A stretch of 64,000 bases of DNA from UMGS1766 sp963660915. GTDB lineage: Bacteria; Bacillota; Clostridia; Oscillospirales; Oscillospiraceae. Shown here piece after piece: positions 1 to 8,509 of this stretch (position 1 is its first letter; every line of letters starts with the position of its first letter). Under the pieces are notes generated by a model, which worked only from the letters and a program-made list of their open reading frames with translations, was not told the origin of the DNA and searched no databases. The stretch lies in assembly GCA_963660915.1 (NCBI GenBank), contig CAVLAO010000003.1, forward strand, positions 1 through 64,000. The letters are read 5' to 3'. The translations under genes and the position numbers were made by a program.

Positions 1-356
1 TTTATTTCACTTCTGTCACTATTACAGATGATTCTATAAAAACATATAGTAGCTAAGCTGAAGCTCATTCTTGACATGCGCCGAAGGAATCCGATGTTAG
101 CATAATCGAGTTCCGGCATCATTTACGGTAGCATAATTATACACGCTACGCTGTCCAGAAAGCTTGTTCCGTTATATCTCCCGCGCCATAACGGAACAGT
201 GAAGCGCAACCATTGAGAAGATCTGGAGCGGCATAAACGTTTATATTCTCTAAACGACTTTACGAAACAGCTTGCTATCCATAACCAATGATTCAACAAC
301 TTATCCACGAGACTGCTCCATTATCTTTTTCCCGTCGAGTTTTCCGGCCAATATGT
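1..356. other. Intergenic, no gene recognised
   Basis: I see no protein with family features, no tRNA and no clear terminator here. The only open frame of note, 61 codons on the minus strand at about 123-308, lacks a ribosome-binding site and resembles nothing I know. The stretch may be the decayed tail of a gene beyond the left edge. Confidence 0.4.
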
Positions 357-386
357 TTGACAAACCCACACTTCACATCAAATAAT
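357..386 (+). promoter_or_regulatory. Candidate sigma-A promoter of the HxlR regulator
   Basis: A perfect -35 box TTGACA (357-362) is followed after 18 bases by AATAAT (381-386), one base off the -10 consensus. It lies 75 bases upstream of the regulator start. A second, weaker -10 (TAGAAT, 424-429) lies closer to the gene. Confidence 0.5.
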
Positions 387-460
387 CCCCCTGCAGGCAC
401 TGGAAACCGTCCTTAAAGTATGTTAGAATAATTCGTAACTAAAACCAGGGAGGGAGACGA

Positions 461-964
461 ATGGTTGCAGAGGATCAGGAATCTAAGACTTATCCTGTTG
501 ACAACACCGAGCGCAATCCGCACGGAGTAATCGAAGATGGTGAATTGATCTTTGACATTCAGCAAGATCCCTATAACTATGTGATGCGGACAGTTTTTTG
601 CCGCTGGAAGCCGTTCATCCTTCGGGCGATGGACTTTGACGAAGGAAATTTGACCCACTTTTCCCGCTTTATCAAGCAGCTTCCCATAACGCAAAAGGTA
701 CTCAGTCAGAACCTGCGGCAGTTGGAAGAAGACGGTCTCATCTATCGCACGGTTTTACCCACCACCCCTCCTCAGGTTGAGTATCGCTTGACCGACTCCG
801 GCAAAGCATTGCTTCCTCTGCTAGATGCCTTTTATCAATGGGGGTGGCAGGAGATGCGCCGACGGGATCTACCCATCGACTCCCTTGGTGAAATGTGGCA
901 CGGAATACGGGAGCCGGATCCAGAACTTATGAGTCATCCCTACAAGAAAACCTACAGCAAATAA
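461..964 (+). CDS. HxlR/MarR-like winged-helix transcriptional regulator
   Basis: This 167-residue protein fits the HxlR family, homodimeric winged-helix DNA-binding proteins that respond to redox or electrophile stress. After a divergent N-terminus of about 35 residues, the family pattern is visible: a CRWKPFILRAM stretch, a helix-turn-helix ending in SQNLRQLEEDGLIYR, a wing with PPQVEYRLTDSGKALLP, and a tryptophan-rich final helix. It is longer than the usual 100-130 residues because of extra N- and C-terminal segments. ATG at 461 follows a good AGGGAGGGA site. It stands alone, convergent with the nanA-like gene, so its target cannot be told from context. The family call is firm; the ligand is unknown. 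Confidence 0.85.
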   Translation: MVAEDQESKTYPVDNTERNPHGVIEDGELIFDIQQDPYNYVMRTVFCRWKPFILRAMDFDEGNLTHFSRFIKQLPITQKVLSQNLRQLEEDGLIYRTVLPTTPPQVEYRLTDSGKALLPLLDAFYQWGWQEMRRRDLPIDSLGEMWHGIREPDPELMSHPYKKTYSK

Positions 965-1003
965 AAATCGAGGTCAGGCAATTTGCCCGACCTCGATTTT
1001 TCT
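963..1003. terminator. Bidirectional terminator between regulator and nanA
   Basis: An inverted repeat of AAAATCGAGGTC with GACCTCGATTTT, extended inward with one mismatch, lies between two converging genes. It has A-runs and T-runs on the outside, so it can act in both directions. Confidence 0.85.
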
Positions 1004-1021
1004 GTCTCTATGGAATTTGAA

Positions 1022-1951
1022 TCAGCCAATCCACTTCTTCATAGCTGCATCAATCATGGCAACGCACTTTTCCACCTGAGGCATATCTTCCTCTACAAGG
1101 TTGTACAAAGGCTCGCGAACGCCGCCGATGTCCAGTCCTTCGCGACGACGCAGGACCTCCTTAATGGTGGCATACATGTTGCCCTTCGTACCGCACAGCG
1201 CCATGATGATCTCGAACACATCATACTGCACTTCCTTGGCCGTCTTCACATCGCCCTGCTTTACCAGATCGAAAATCTTCAAAATCAGCTCCGGCATAAC
1301 TCCGTAAGTGCCGCCAATGCCGCCGTCTGCCCCCATAACCAGGCCGGAAACCAGCTGCTCGTCAGGCCCATTGAACACGACAAACTGACGGCCGTTGCGG
1401 GTACCCTCGATTTTGAAGGTTTCAATATCCTGCACCGGCATGGAGGAATTCTTCACAGCGATGACATTGGGGTTTTTCAGCATTTCCTGGAACAACGGCA
1501 TGGAAAGCTCAACGCCGGCCAACTGAGGAATGTTGTAGATGACAAAGTCCGTATTGGGGGCCGCGGCACTCATGGCATTCCAGTAGTCCGCAATGGCATA
1601 GGTGGGCAAATGGAAATAAATCGGCGGAATGGAGGCAATGGCATCCACACCCACGCTCTCCGCGTGACGTGCCAATTCAACGGAGTCGCGGGTATTGTTG
1701 CAGGCAACATGAGCAATCACGGTCAATTTCCCCTCGGCCGCCTTCATCACATTCTCTAAAACCGTCTTCCGCTCTTCCACGCTGTGATAAATGCACTCGC
1801 CGGAGGAACCGCCGACATAAACGCCTTTTACCCCCTTCCGGATCAAATGACGCGTCAGTTCCTGCACCCGTTCCGGCGAGATATTGCCTTCATCGTCATA
1901 GCAGGCATAAAACGCGGGAATGATCCCCTGATACTTTGAAATGTCCTTCAT
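1022..1951 (-). CDS. nanA: N-acetylneuraminate lyase (DHDPS/NAL family)
   Basis: This 309-residue class I aldolase of the dihydrodipicolinate synthase/N-acetylneuraminate lyase family would split sialic acid into N-acetylmannosamine and pyruvate in the cytoplasm. Visible landmarks are the carboxylate-binding loop GGSSGE near residue 48, the catalytic tyrosine in FVIYNIPQLAGVELS near 139, and the Schiff-base lysine in VIAVKNSS near 167. YNIP and the following substrate loop resemble lyases rather than DapA. It lies downstream of the sugar ABC transporter on the same strand and near an AGE epimerase and nagAB, which supports a role in sialic acid use. Another 2-keto-3-deoxy sugar aldolase activity cannot be excluded from sequence alone. 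Confidence 0.85.
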   Translation of the reverse strand: MKDISKYQGIIPAFYACYDDEGNISPERVQELTRHLIRKGVKGVYVGGSSGECIYHSVEERKTVLENVMKAAEGKLTVIAHVACNNTRDSVELARHAESVGVDAIASIPPIYFHLPTYAIADYWNAMSAAAPNTDFVIYNIPQLAGVELSMPLFQEMLKNPNVIAVKNSSMPVQDIETFKIEGTRNGRQFVVFNGPDEQLVSGLVMGADGGIGGTYGVMPELILKIFDLVKQGDVKTAKEVQYDVFEIIMALCGTKGNMYATIKEVLRRREGLDIGGVREPLYNLVEEDMPQVEKCVAMIDAAMKKWIG

Positions 1952-2071
1952 AATTCTTTCCCCTTTTCTAGGATCCCGTCGGGCAGCGCATGTACAGCGC
2001 TGTATCCGGCTGATTTATGCCAAGGTAAGCTTCCAAAATACTTACACTTGAAAACTATTTCATACCGGCGG

Positions 2072-2113
2072 AGAGTCGGTGATCCGCCTTTTATAACTCA
2101 GACCACCGACTCT
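2072..2113 (-). promoter_or_regulatory. Hairpin between transporter ATPase gene and nanA
   Basis: A perfect 10-bp stem (AGAGTCGGTG with CACCGACTCT) with a 22-base loop lies just after the stop of the ATPase gene. No T-run follows on the minus strand, so an mRNA-processing or stability role is more likely than full termination. nanA would then be read from the same transcript. Confidence 0.45.
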
Positions 2114-2148
2114 TACGTCCATTCAGGCAAACGCCTGTATTTGTTTCA

Positions 2149-3270
<1,122 letters not shown>

Positions 3271-3396
3271 AGCTGATGGCCGTAGTCCGATGGCCTCCGC
3301 GCATCTGACCTCGCCTTGCAGGGGTGATACCTGCAAGGCCTTACGGCAGGTCTCCACACTGCCGCACCGCCGACCAGACGGAATTTTTCCTCCTTT
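3271..3396 (-). promoter_or_regulatory. Structured GC-rich leader splitting Shine-Dalgarno from msmK start
   Basis: A textbook Shine-Dalgarno run (AAAGGAGGAAAAA on the minus strand, about 3386-3397) is not followed by a start codon. Instead about 115 GC-rich bases intervene before the ATG at 3270. They contain a strong hairpin, CCTTGCAGG with CCTGCAAGG at about 3318-3345, and a repeated GGCCAT near the gene. The frame is open throughout. This looks like an insertion between ribosome-binding site and gene, or a translational control element. Confidence 0.45.
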
Positions 3397-3489
3397 TTTT
3401 GCCTCTGCCGCGTTATTAGAATGGAGTAACCCGGCAGGGTTCAAGTTGGATTGCCGCGTTTTCGGCACCCGGGACTTATTCGGAACAGA

Positions 3490-4374
3490 TCAACCCTTCA
3501 CAGCACCCATGGTGATGCCCTGAGTGAAGTACTTCTGGAAGATCAAAAATACAATAATGATCGGCACAGCGGCCAGTGCAGCGCCGGCCATCAGCAGGCC
3601 GGTATCCACAGAAGATTCGCCCTGCAGGGTTGCAATGCCCAGAGAGATGGTGAAGTTCACGTTGCTGGGCAGCATGATCAACTGCATAAAGTAGTCGTTC
3701 CAGCTGTTGATAAAGGTAAAGATAGCCAGTGCACCGATGCCGGGCTTTACCAATGGCACAACAATCTGAGTGAAGGTACGGGCTTCGCTGGCACCGTCAA
3801 TGCGGGCGGCTTCCAGCATCTCACCGGGGACACTCTCGCAGAACTGCTTCATCAGGAACACGCCAAAAGGCCAGCCCACAGTGGGGAAGATGACTGCCCA
3901 GAGCGTGTCGTAAAGCTTCAGTGTAGACATCTCTTTCAGCAACGGGATCAAGATAACCTGCTTCGGCAGCGCCATAGCGCAGATGATGAGTGAGAACAGC
4001 AACGCACGGCCGACAAAGCGCTTCTTTGCCAGAGCATAGCCGGCCATTGTGGCGGTAATGCAGGTCAGGATCATGGCAACCACTGCCATGAACACTGTAT
4101 TCACCAGCCAGCGAATCGCCGCAGGAACCGTTGGCCCCACCAGAGAGCCAATGCTGAACAGCGGTGCGCTACGCTTGGTAAACAGCTTGTCAAAGTTGCT
4201 TGTCACCCATTGACTCGGCCACCAGACCGGCTGGGACGCATAGATATCGGTGGTTGGCTTAAAAGCACCGGTGACAATCCAATACAGCGGGAAAAGGAAC
4301 AGGATCGCAAGAATCACAAGGATGATAATCGAAATCACCTTATACGGAGTCGTGCGTTTCACGCCTGATTTCAT
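3490..4374 (-). CDS. Sugar ABC transporter permease, MalG/UgpE type
   Basis: This 294-residue inner-membrane permease of a carbohydrate importer has six predicted helices, the first at about residues 14-36. The coupling motif to the ATPase is visible as EMLEAARIDGASEARTFTQIVVPLVKPGI, around residues 183-211. The C-terminal GAVKG is typical of this family. It starts 16 bases after the stop of the partner permease, so the two are co-transcribed and probably form a heterodimer. Its substrate is inferred from the neighbouring sialic-acid/amino-sugar genes, not from the protein itself. Confidence 0.92.
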   Translation of the reverse strand: MKSGVKRTTPYKVISIIILVILAILFLFPLYWIVTGAFKPTTDIYASQPVWWPSQWVTSNFDKLFTKRSAPLFSIGSLVGPTVPAAIRWLVNTVFMAVVAMILTCITATMAGYALAKKRFVGRALLFSLIICAMALPKQVILIPLLKEMSTLKLYDTLWAVIFPTVGWPFGVFLMKQFCESVPGEMLEAARIDGASEARTFTQIVVPLVKPGIGALAIFTFINSWNDYFMQLIMLPSNVNFTISLGIATLQGESSVDTGLLMAGAALAAVPIIIVFLIFQKYFTQGITMGAVKG

Positions 4375-4390
4375 ATTTTCTTACGCCCCC

Positions 4391-5305
4391 TTACTTTTCT
4401 TTTGCCAGCCGGAACTGCAATGCGGACAGCAGACCGATGAAGATGGCCAACACCACGCCCATGGCATTTGCGTAACCGAAGTGGCCGCTCCGCTCTGTCA
4501 GCTTGAACGCGGTATAGTAGATGTAATACATTACCGTGTTTGTTCCGGATCCGCCGGAAGTCAGCAGCTGGATCAATGCGAAGCACTGGAAGCTGTTAAT
4601 GGTGGTAATGACCAGAATGTACAGTGTCGTGGGCATCATCTGAGGCCACTTGATTTTCCAGAACACCTGCAAATCAGTAGCGCCGTCTACCTTTGCTGCC
4701 TCAACGAGTGTGGCATCCACATTGCCCAGTGCGGAAACATACAGCACGATAGGCTGACCGACAGAAGTAGTGAACAGAATGAGAATGATGCACCACAGAG
4801 CGAAACGACTGTCGCCCAGCCAGTTGATATTCTTGTCAATCAATCCGCTGCCTTTCAGCACAAAGTTGAAAATGCCGTTGTAGTTGTCGTACATCCACTT
4901 CCATACAACAGTAACTGCAACGGAGCCGGTTACTACAGGAAGGTAGAAAATACAGCGGAAGGCACTCAGGATGGGACCTTTCAGTTTGTAGATTGCCGAG
5001 GAGACCCACAAGGAAAAGGCACATACAGTGGGAACACTGACTACCACAATAATAAATGTGTTTTTCAATGCCTCAAGGAAGGTGGTATCCTGCCACAACT
5101 GGATAAAGTTCTTCAGCCCGACAAAGTTGCCCAGACCCTCCGTGAACATGTTTGCATCCGTCAAGCTGAGGATGATGCAATAAATCATGGGAAACACTAC
5201 GAAGCCCAGGAAGAAAATCAGGCTTGGCAGCAGAAACAGGTAACCGGAGATGGTTTCCCGTCTCACCAGAGCACGACTCATCGTGTTTTTCGGTGCTTTT
5301 GCCAA
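4391..5305 (-). CDS. Sugar ABC transporter permease, MalF/UgpA type
   Basis: This 304-residue permease partners the next one in the membrane. It has six helices and the EAA motif TLVEAAKVDGATDLQVFWKIKWPQM, and ends LQFRLAKEK. I choose the TTG at 5305 (MAKAPKNTMSRALVRRETISGY) because AGAGGAG lies nine bases upstream. An in-frame ATG at 5281 is possible, as is a longer form from the ATG at 5353, which has no visible ribosome-binding site. It follows the binding-protein gene after a 190-base gap holding a terminator-like hairpin, so it should be expressed less than the binding protein. Confidence 0.9.
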   Translation of the reverse strand: MAKAPKNTMSRALVRRETISGYLFLLPSLIFFLGFVVFPMIYCIILSLTDANMFTEGLGNFVGLKNFIQLWQDTTFLEALKNTFIIVVVSVPTVCAFSLWVSSAIYKLKGPILSAFRCIFYLPVVTGSVAVTVVWKWMYDNYNGIFNFVLKGSGLIDKNINWLGDSRFALWCIILILFTTSVGQPIVLYVSALGNVDATLVEAAKVDGATDLQVFWKIKWPQMMPTTLYILVITTINSFQCFALIQLLTSGGSGTNTVMYYIYYTAFKLTERSGHFGYANAMGVVLAIFIGLLSALQFRLAKEK

Positions 5306-5412
5306 AGCAGATCGCTCCTCTCTAAAAATTTTCGGCCGGATAGGGATACGCATCGTAAGTCCGTACTGCGCTGAGCCGAACTGACCATGCATATCCCCGT
5401 CCTGAAAAGAAA

Positions 5413-5444
5413 CGCCCCTCCCCCGCGCATACAGGGGAGGGGCG
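5413..5444 (-). terminator. Intra-operon attenuator after the binding-protein gene
   Basis: A perfect 11-bp GC stem (CGCCCCTCCCC with GGGGAGGGGCG) is followed on the minus strand by a T-rich run. It sits between the binding-protein gene and the permeases. Such partial terminators are known to keep binding-protein mRNA in excess over membrane components. Confidence 0.8.
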
Positions 5445-5495
5445 CGGAAACCCGATTTCGCTCAGGTTACTTTCTTTTTGATGGGATTGTGCAAA

Positions 5496-6854
5496 TTAGC
5501 CCTCAGTGGGATTGTTTGCCTCAGCCATGTAGCTTGCAACGGTAGAAGCGATGTCATCGCCCTCGCCGATCTTCTGCAGCATGTTCCACCAAGCGGTACG
5601 AGCACCGGCCCAACCAGTGGTGACCTGATAGTAGTCGCCCAGGTAAGGCATCAGAACCTGATACTCGTTCATGATCTCGTTGTCAGCCCAGATCTTGGAC
5701 AGATCGGTGCCTTCAGCGGTGTCACGGACTGCGAAGTAGTTCGCGGTCTTAACTGCATCGACAGTGTGCTCGGAGTCGCACATGTACTTGATGAACTCCT
5801 TGGCTGCTGCAATCTTGCCCTCGTCGCCGTTGTTAAACACGCCGAAGCCCCAGATGCCGCCGCAGAGCTTGCTGGTGCCGGTCTCAGAGGGGAAGCTCAT
5901 GAAGACAATGTCGTCGCCATTGATGGTCTTGCCGGCGCCGGTATCAGCAGAGTTGGGGTTCAGCTGCTGAGCAATATTCCAGCAGAAAGCCATCTTCAAA
6001 GTGCCCTGATAGAACTTGGCAATCTCGTCGCCGCCCACCAGAGAAGCGTCGAAGCTGATGCCGTCCAGACCCTTCAGAGTCTCCAGAGCCTTGATGTTTG
6101 CCTCATCGTCCCAAGTGTAAGCAGTGTGCTCTTCATTGGTGAAGGTGCCGCCGTACAGGTTGTTCACCAAAGCACGGGTGCCCTGGTCGCCGCCCTGGCC
6201 TGCGCAGTAAACAGCACCGACGGTGTCGCCATAGTAAGCATACAGAGCCTGAACTGCCTTGATGAAGTTTTCAGTGGTCCAAGTGTGGTTCTCCAGATCC
6301 AGATACTGATCTGCACCGGCTTCCTTGAAGGCATTCAGATTGATTGCCATGCAGTGAGCGGTCATGACCAGAGGATACTCATAGACAGCACCCTCGCTGT
6401 TAGTGCAGGCATTGAGAACGCTCTCCTGGATTTCGCTCTTGTCGGTGCTGTCCAGCATATCGGACAGGTCGACCATGTAGCCGTTGGCGCCCCAGTTGGC
6501 AACCAGACGCTCAGGACCTTCCATGATCAGGTCGGGAGTCTGCTTTGCGGTGATTGCAGAACCCACCTTGTCGTCGCCGTTGGTGTAGTCGAGGTACTCG
6601 ACGTTGACCTTGACGCCGGTCTCAGCGGTGAAACCGTCGGTCAGTTCCTTAACGACATCCTCTTTGCCCCAGTCGCCGATGGGATAGGTCCAAAGGGTGA
6701 TCTCGTCCGCAGTGGCGGAATCGCCGTCAGCTGCAGGAGCAGAGCTGGCAGAACCGGCATCGGACTTGCTGGCAGTATTGCTGCTGGAGCTGCCGCAGGA
6801 GACCAGCGCCAGAGCCATGGCCAGAGCCAGCACGAGTGCAAGAATCTTCTTCAT
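5496..6854 (-). CDS. Extracellular sugar-binding lipoprotein of ABC transporter
   Basis: This 452-residue solute-binding protein of the family 1 (MalE/UgpB) type is anchored outside the membrane by a lipidated cysteine. The N-terminus has a lysine pair, a hydrophobic core and the lipobox ALVSC near residue 20, followed by a serine/alanine-rich linker to about residue 50. The mature domain starts DEITLWTYPIGDWGKEDVVKEL, and family landmarks include the TPDLIMEG and GGIWGFGVF stretches. It has a strong AAGGAGG site and a near-consensus promoter, and is first gene of the transporter operon. It is not a TRAP-type SiaP protein. The sialic-acid or amino-sugar substrate is inferred from context. Confidence 0.9.
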   Translation of the reverse strand: MKKILALVLALAMALALVSCGSSSSNTASKSDAGSASSAPAADGDSATADEITLWTYPIGDWGKEDVVKELTDGFTAETGVKVNVEYLDYTNGDDKVGSAITAKQTPDLIMEGPERLVANWGANGYMVDLSDMLDSTDKSEIQESVLNACTNSEGAVYEYPLVMTAHCMAINLNAFKEAGADQYLDLENHTWTTENFIKAVQALYAYYGDTVGAVYCAGQGGDQGTRALVNNLYGGTFTNEEHTAYTWDDEANIKALETLKGLDGISFDASLVGGDEIAKFYQGTLKMAFCWNIAQQLNPNSADTGAGKTINGDDIVFMSFPSETGTSKLCGGIWGFGVFNNGDEGKIAAAKEFIKYMCDSEHTVDAVKTANYFAVRDTAEGTDLSKIWADNEIMNEYQVLMPYLGDYYQVTTGWAGARTAWWNMLQKIGEGDDIASTVASYMAEANNPTEG

Positions 6855-6900
6855 TTGTTATTTCCTCCTTGTTATAATTGCACATCATACAAATGCACAA

Positions 6901-6920
6901 GATGGAATCCTGTTTCCATC
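6901..6920 (-). promoter_or_regulatory. Inverted repeat at the transporter transcription start (operator candidate)
   Basis: GATGGAA and TTCCATC form a perfect 7-bp inverted repeat with a 6-base spacer. It begins about eight bases downstream of the -10 box of the transporter promoter, a position where a bound repressor would block initiation. Confidence 0.45.
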
Positions 6921-6927
6921 TGTCTAA

Positions 6928-6956
6928 ATCATACAAAAGGAGATATCCAATGTCAA
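6928..6956 (-). promoter_or_regulatory. Sigma-A promoter of the sugar transporter operon
   Basis: On the minus strand, TTGACA (6951-6956) is followed after exactly 17 bases by TATGAT (6928-6933). This is close to consensus and lies 73 bases upstream of the binding-protein ATG. Confidence 0.8.
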
Positions 6957-6991
6957 GCAAAAAACGAAAACAAGTTTCATAAAAATGCATT

Positions 6992-7011
6992 TTTGAAAAA
7001 TATTTTTCAAA
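6992..7011. promoter_or_regulatory. 20-bp perfect palindrome upstream of the transporter promoter
   Basis: TTTGAAAAAT/ATTTTTCAAA is a perfect palindrome about 80 bases upstream of the transporter transcription start. It is also inside the spacer to the divergent esterase gene. A GAAA-N-TTTC core fits sites recognised by RpiR/MurR-type regulators, and one such regulator is encoded 2 kb away. The link is inferred. Confidence 0.45.
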
Positions 7012-7122
7012 CCACGGGAAGATCTTCTTTCCGCTATTGACATCCTGCACTTATTTGCTAAACTAATTTTGTTGAAATTGCTCATAACAAGCTGTGATAT
7101 TTATTATATGTGAAAGGAATTG

Positions 7123-7770
7123 ATGTGCGAAATGAAAAAGCATATTCTCTGCCTTGGCGACTCCAACACCCATGGCTACTGCGCAGATCCCTCCGATTGT
7201 GCCGACGGCGGCATTCGTTTTAACGAAGACGAGCGCTGGACCTGCCGTCTGCAAAAAGCACTGGGAGAGAATTATCTGGTGACAGAGGAAGGTCTGTCCG
7301 GCCGCACCACTGTTTTTGTCGACCCGCTCCACGAGAGTATGGACGCACTGAGCGTTGCCTATCCCCTGTTGAAAAGCCATGAAACCATCGATCTGCTGAT
7401 CATTATGTTGGGCACCAACGACACCAAAGAACGCTTCGGTGCCAACGCCACCTGCATCGGTCTTGGAATGGATCGGCTGGTTCGCAAAGCCATGAGCGTG
7501 GACTGCTGGGGTGCCAAACAGCCCAACATTCTCATTGTCGCGCCTCCTTCCATTAAACCCGGCTTCTTTGATCCTGCCATGGGTGATGGCTGCGTGGAGC
7601 GTTCCCAGGGAATCGCGGAACAGTATCAGAAAATCGCCAAGGGACTCAAGTGCCACTTCCTTGATGCGGAAGGCTGCGAGTTCAACCGGATTGACTACAT
7701 GCACCTGACCCGTCACGGTCATGAACAGCTGGCGGATCGTCTTGCCCAGTTGGTGCCCACACTGGTGTAA
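7123..7770 (+). CDS. SGNH/GDSL-family hydrolase (esterase)
   Basis: This protein of about 215 residues belongs to the SGNH hydrolase superfamily. The nucleophile block is LGDSNTHGY near residue 15, the oxyanion asparagine block is MLGTNDTKERFG near 105, and the catalytic Asp/His block is DYMHLTRHGHEQL near 192. There is no signal peptide, so it acts in the cytoplasm. It could start at ATG 7123 or at ATG 7132, where homologues usually begin (MKKHILC). It faces away from the transporter operon. In this setting it could remove O-acetyl groups from sialic acid, but SGNH proteins vary widely in substrate and this remains a guess. Confidence 0.85.
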   Translation: MCEMKKHILCLGDSNTHGYCADPSDCADGGIRFNEDERWTCRLQKALGENYLVTEEGLSGRTTVFVDPLHESMDALSVAYPLLKSHETIDLLIIMLGTNDTKERFGANATCIGLGMDRLVRKAMSVDCWGAKQPNILIVAPPSIKPGFFDPAMGDGCVERSQGIAEQYQKIAKGLKCHFLDAEGCEFNRIDYMHLTRHGHEQLADRLAQLVPTLV

Positions 7771-7784
7771 AAGAGAATATGCGT

Positions 7785-7816
7785 AAAAAAGCGCCGGTCA
7801 CTGACCGACGCTTTTT
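7785..7816. terminator. Bidirectional terminator between esterase and DUF624 gene
   Basis: AAAAAAGCG plus CGGTCA pairs with TGACCG plus CGCTTTTTT, with one internal mismatch. It lies between convergent genes and has T-runs in both directions. Confidence 0.85.
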
Positions 7817-7819
7817 TCT

Positions 7820-8488
7820 TCATTGAAATCGATCCGGTTCATCCTCCGGCGACTTGTCCTCCAGTTTCGCTGTTTCTTCCTCGTTTAGATATTCGGGAAA
7901 AATCCGTTCTAAAAACAGAGAGGTCAAAAGCGCACAAAGCACCGGGGTAAAGAAAACAGGAACCCATTTTTCCAGGGTAAATACCGTCAGCTGCACCGTC
8001 AGCAGCGTGACCACAAAAGTGGATGGCAGATGACGCACCGCCAGCACAAAGGCCGTCCGGAACAGTCCGCCAATAGAAAATTCAAACCGTCCCATAATCG
8101 GGAACAGGTAACACAGCGTGCCTGCCGGAAGCACCAGGGCAATATAATATGCCACAAACATAACCACGCCCATCGCTGTTCCCACATTTGCCCGCATCAC
8201 GGAATAACCATAGCACAGCAGCAGGGCAGGAAGAATACAGATCAGCGTAACCGGAATTCCCTTCCGCAGATTCGACACAAAGGCTTTCCAGAACATGCCG
8301 AACGCACCGTCGTCCACCTTGTGGCGAAACACCTTGACCACAGTGTAATACAGAGCGGCGGTTGCCGGACCGATAGTGACAATCGGCAGGCACAGGGCAA
8401 CCCAGAACAGCCCTAACCCCACAAAATCAACCCCGCGGCTGACCATGCGCCAAAACAGATTATCCGGATCAAACACTTGTCGGAACAT
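7820..8488 (-). CDS. DUF624 (YesL-like) membrane protein
   Basis: This 222-residue integral membrane protein has about five hydrophobic helices. Its start, FDPDNLFWRMVSRGVDFVGLG, and the following VALCLPIVTIGPATAALYY are the hallmark of the DUF624/YesL family. Members are repeatedly encoded beside carbohydrate ABC transporters and sugar-degrading enzymes in Firmicutes, but their function is unknown. It is the last gene of the epimerase-RpiR operon, 21 bases after the RpiR stop, with GGAGGG five bases before its ATG. Its C-terminal tail after about residue 200 is charged and cytoplasmic. A role in transporter assembly or sensing is only a possibility. Confidence 0.85.
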   Translation of the reverse strand: MFRQVFDPDNLFWRMVSRGVDFVGLGLFWVALCLPIVTIGPATAALYYTVVKVFRHKVDDGAFGMFWKAFVSNLRKGIPVTLICILPALLLCYGYSVMRANVGTAMGVVMFVAYYIALVLPAGTLCYLFPIMGRFEFSIGGLFRTAFVLAVRHLPSTFVVTLLTVQLTVFTLEKWVPVFFTPVLCALLTSLFLERIFPEYLNEEETAKLEDKSPEDEPDRFQ

Positions 8489-8509
8489 GAAAACCCTCCA
8501 GAAAATGCA

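Noticed and set aside
123..308. A 61-codon minus-strand frame near the left edge
   Set aside because: No ribosome-binding site, no recognisable sequence and an uneven composition. Not supported as a gene.
3271..3468. N-terminal extension of the MsmK ATPase by 66 residues
   Set aside because: The extension lacks family similarity and the normal MATLSLKK start follows it. Kept only as a leader-region oddity.
5478..7040. A 520-codon plus-strand frame opposite the sugar-binding protein gene
   Set aside because: Antisense shadow: no ribosome site and no family resemblance, while the minus-strand product is a clear lipoprotein.
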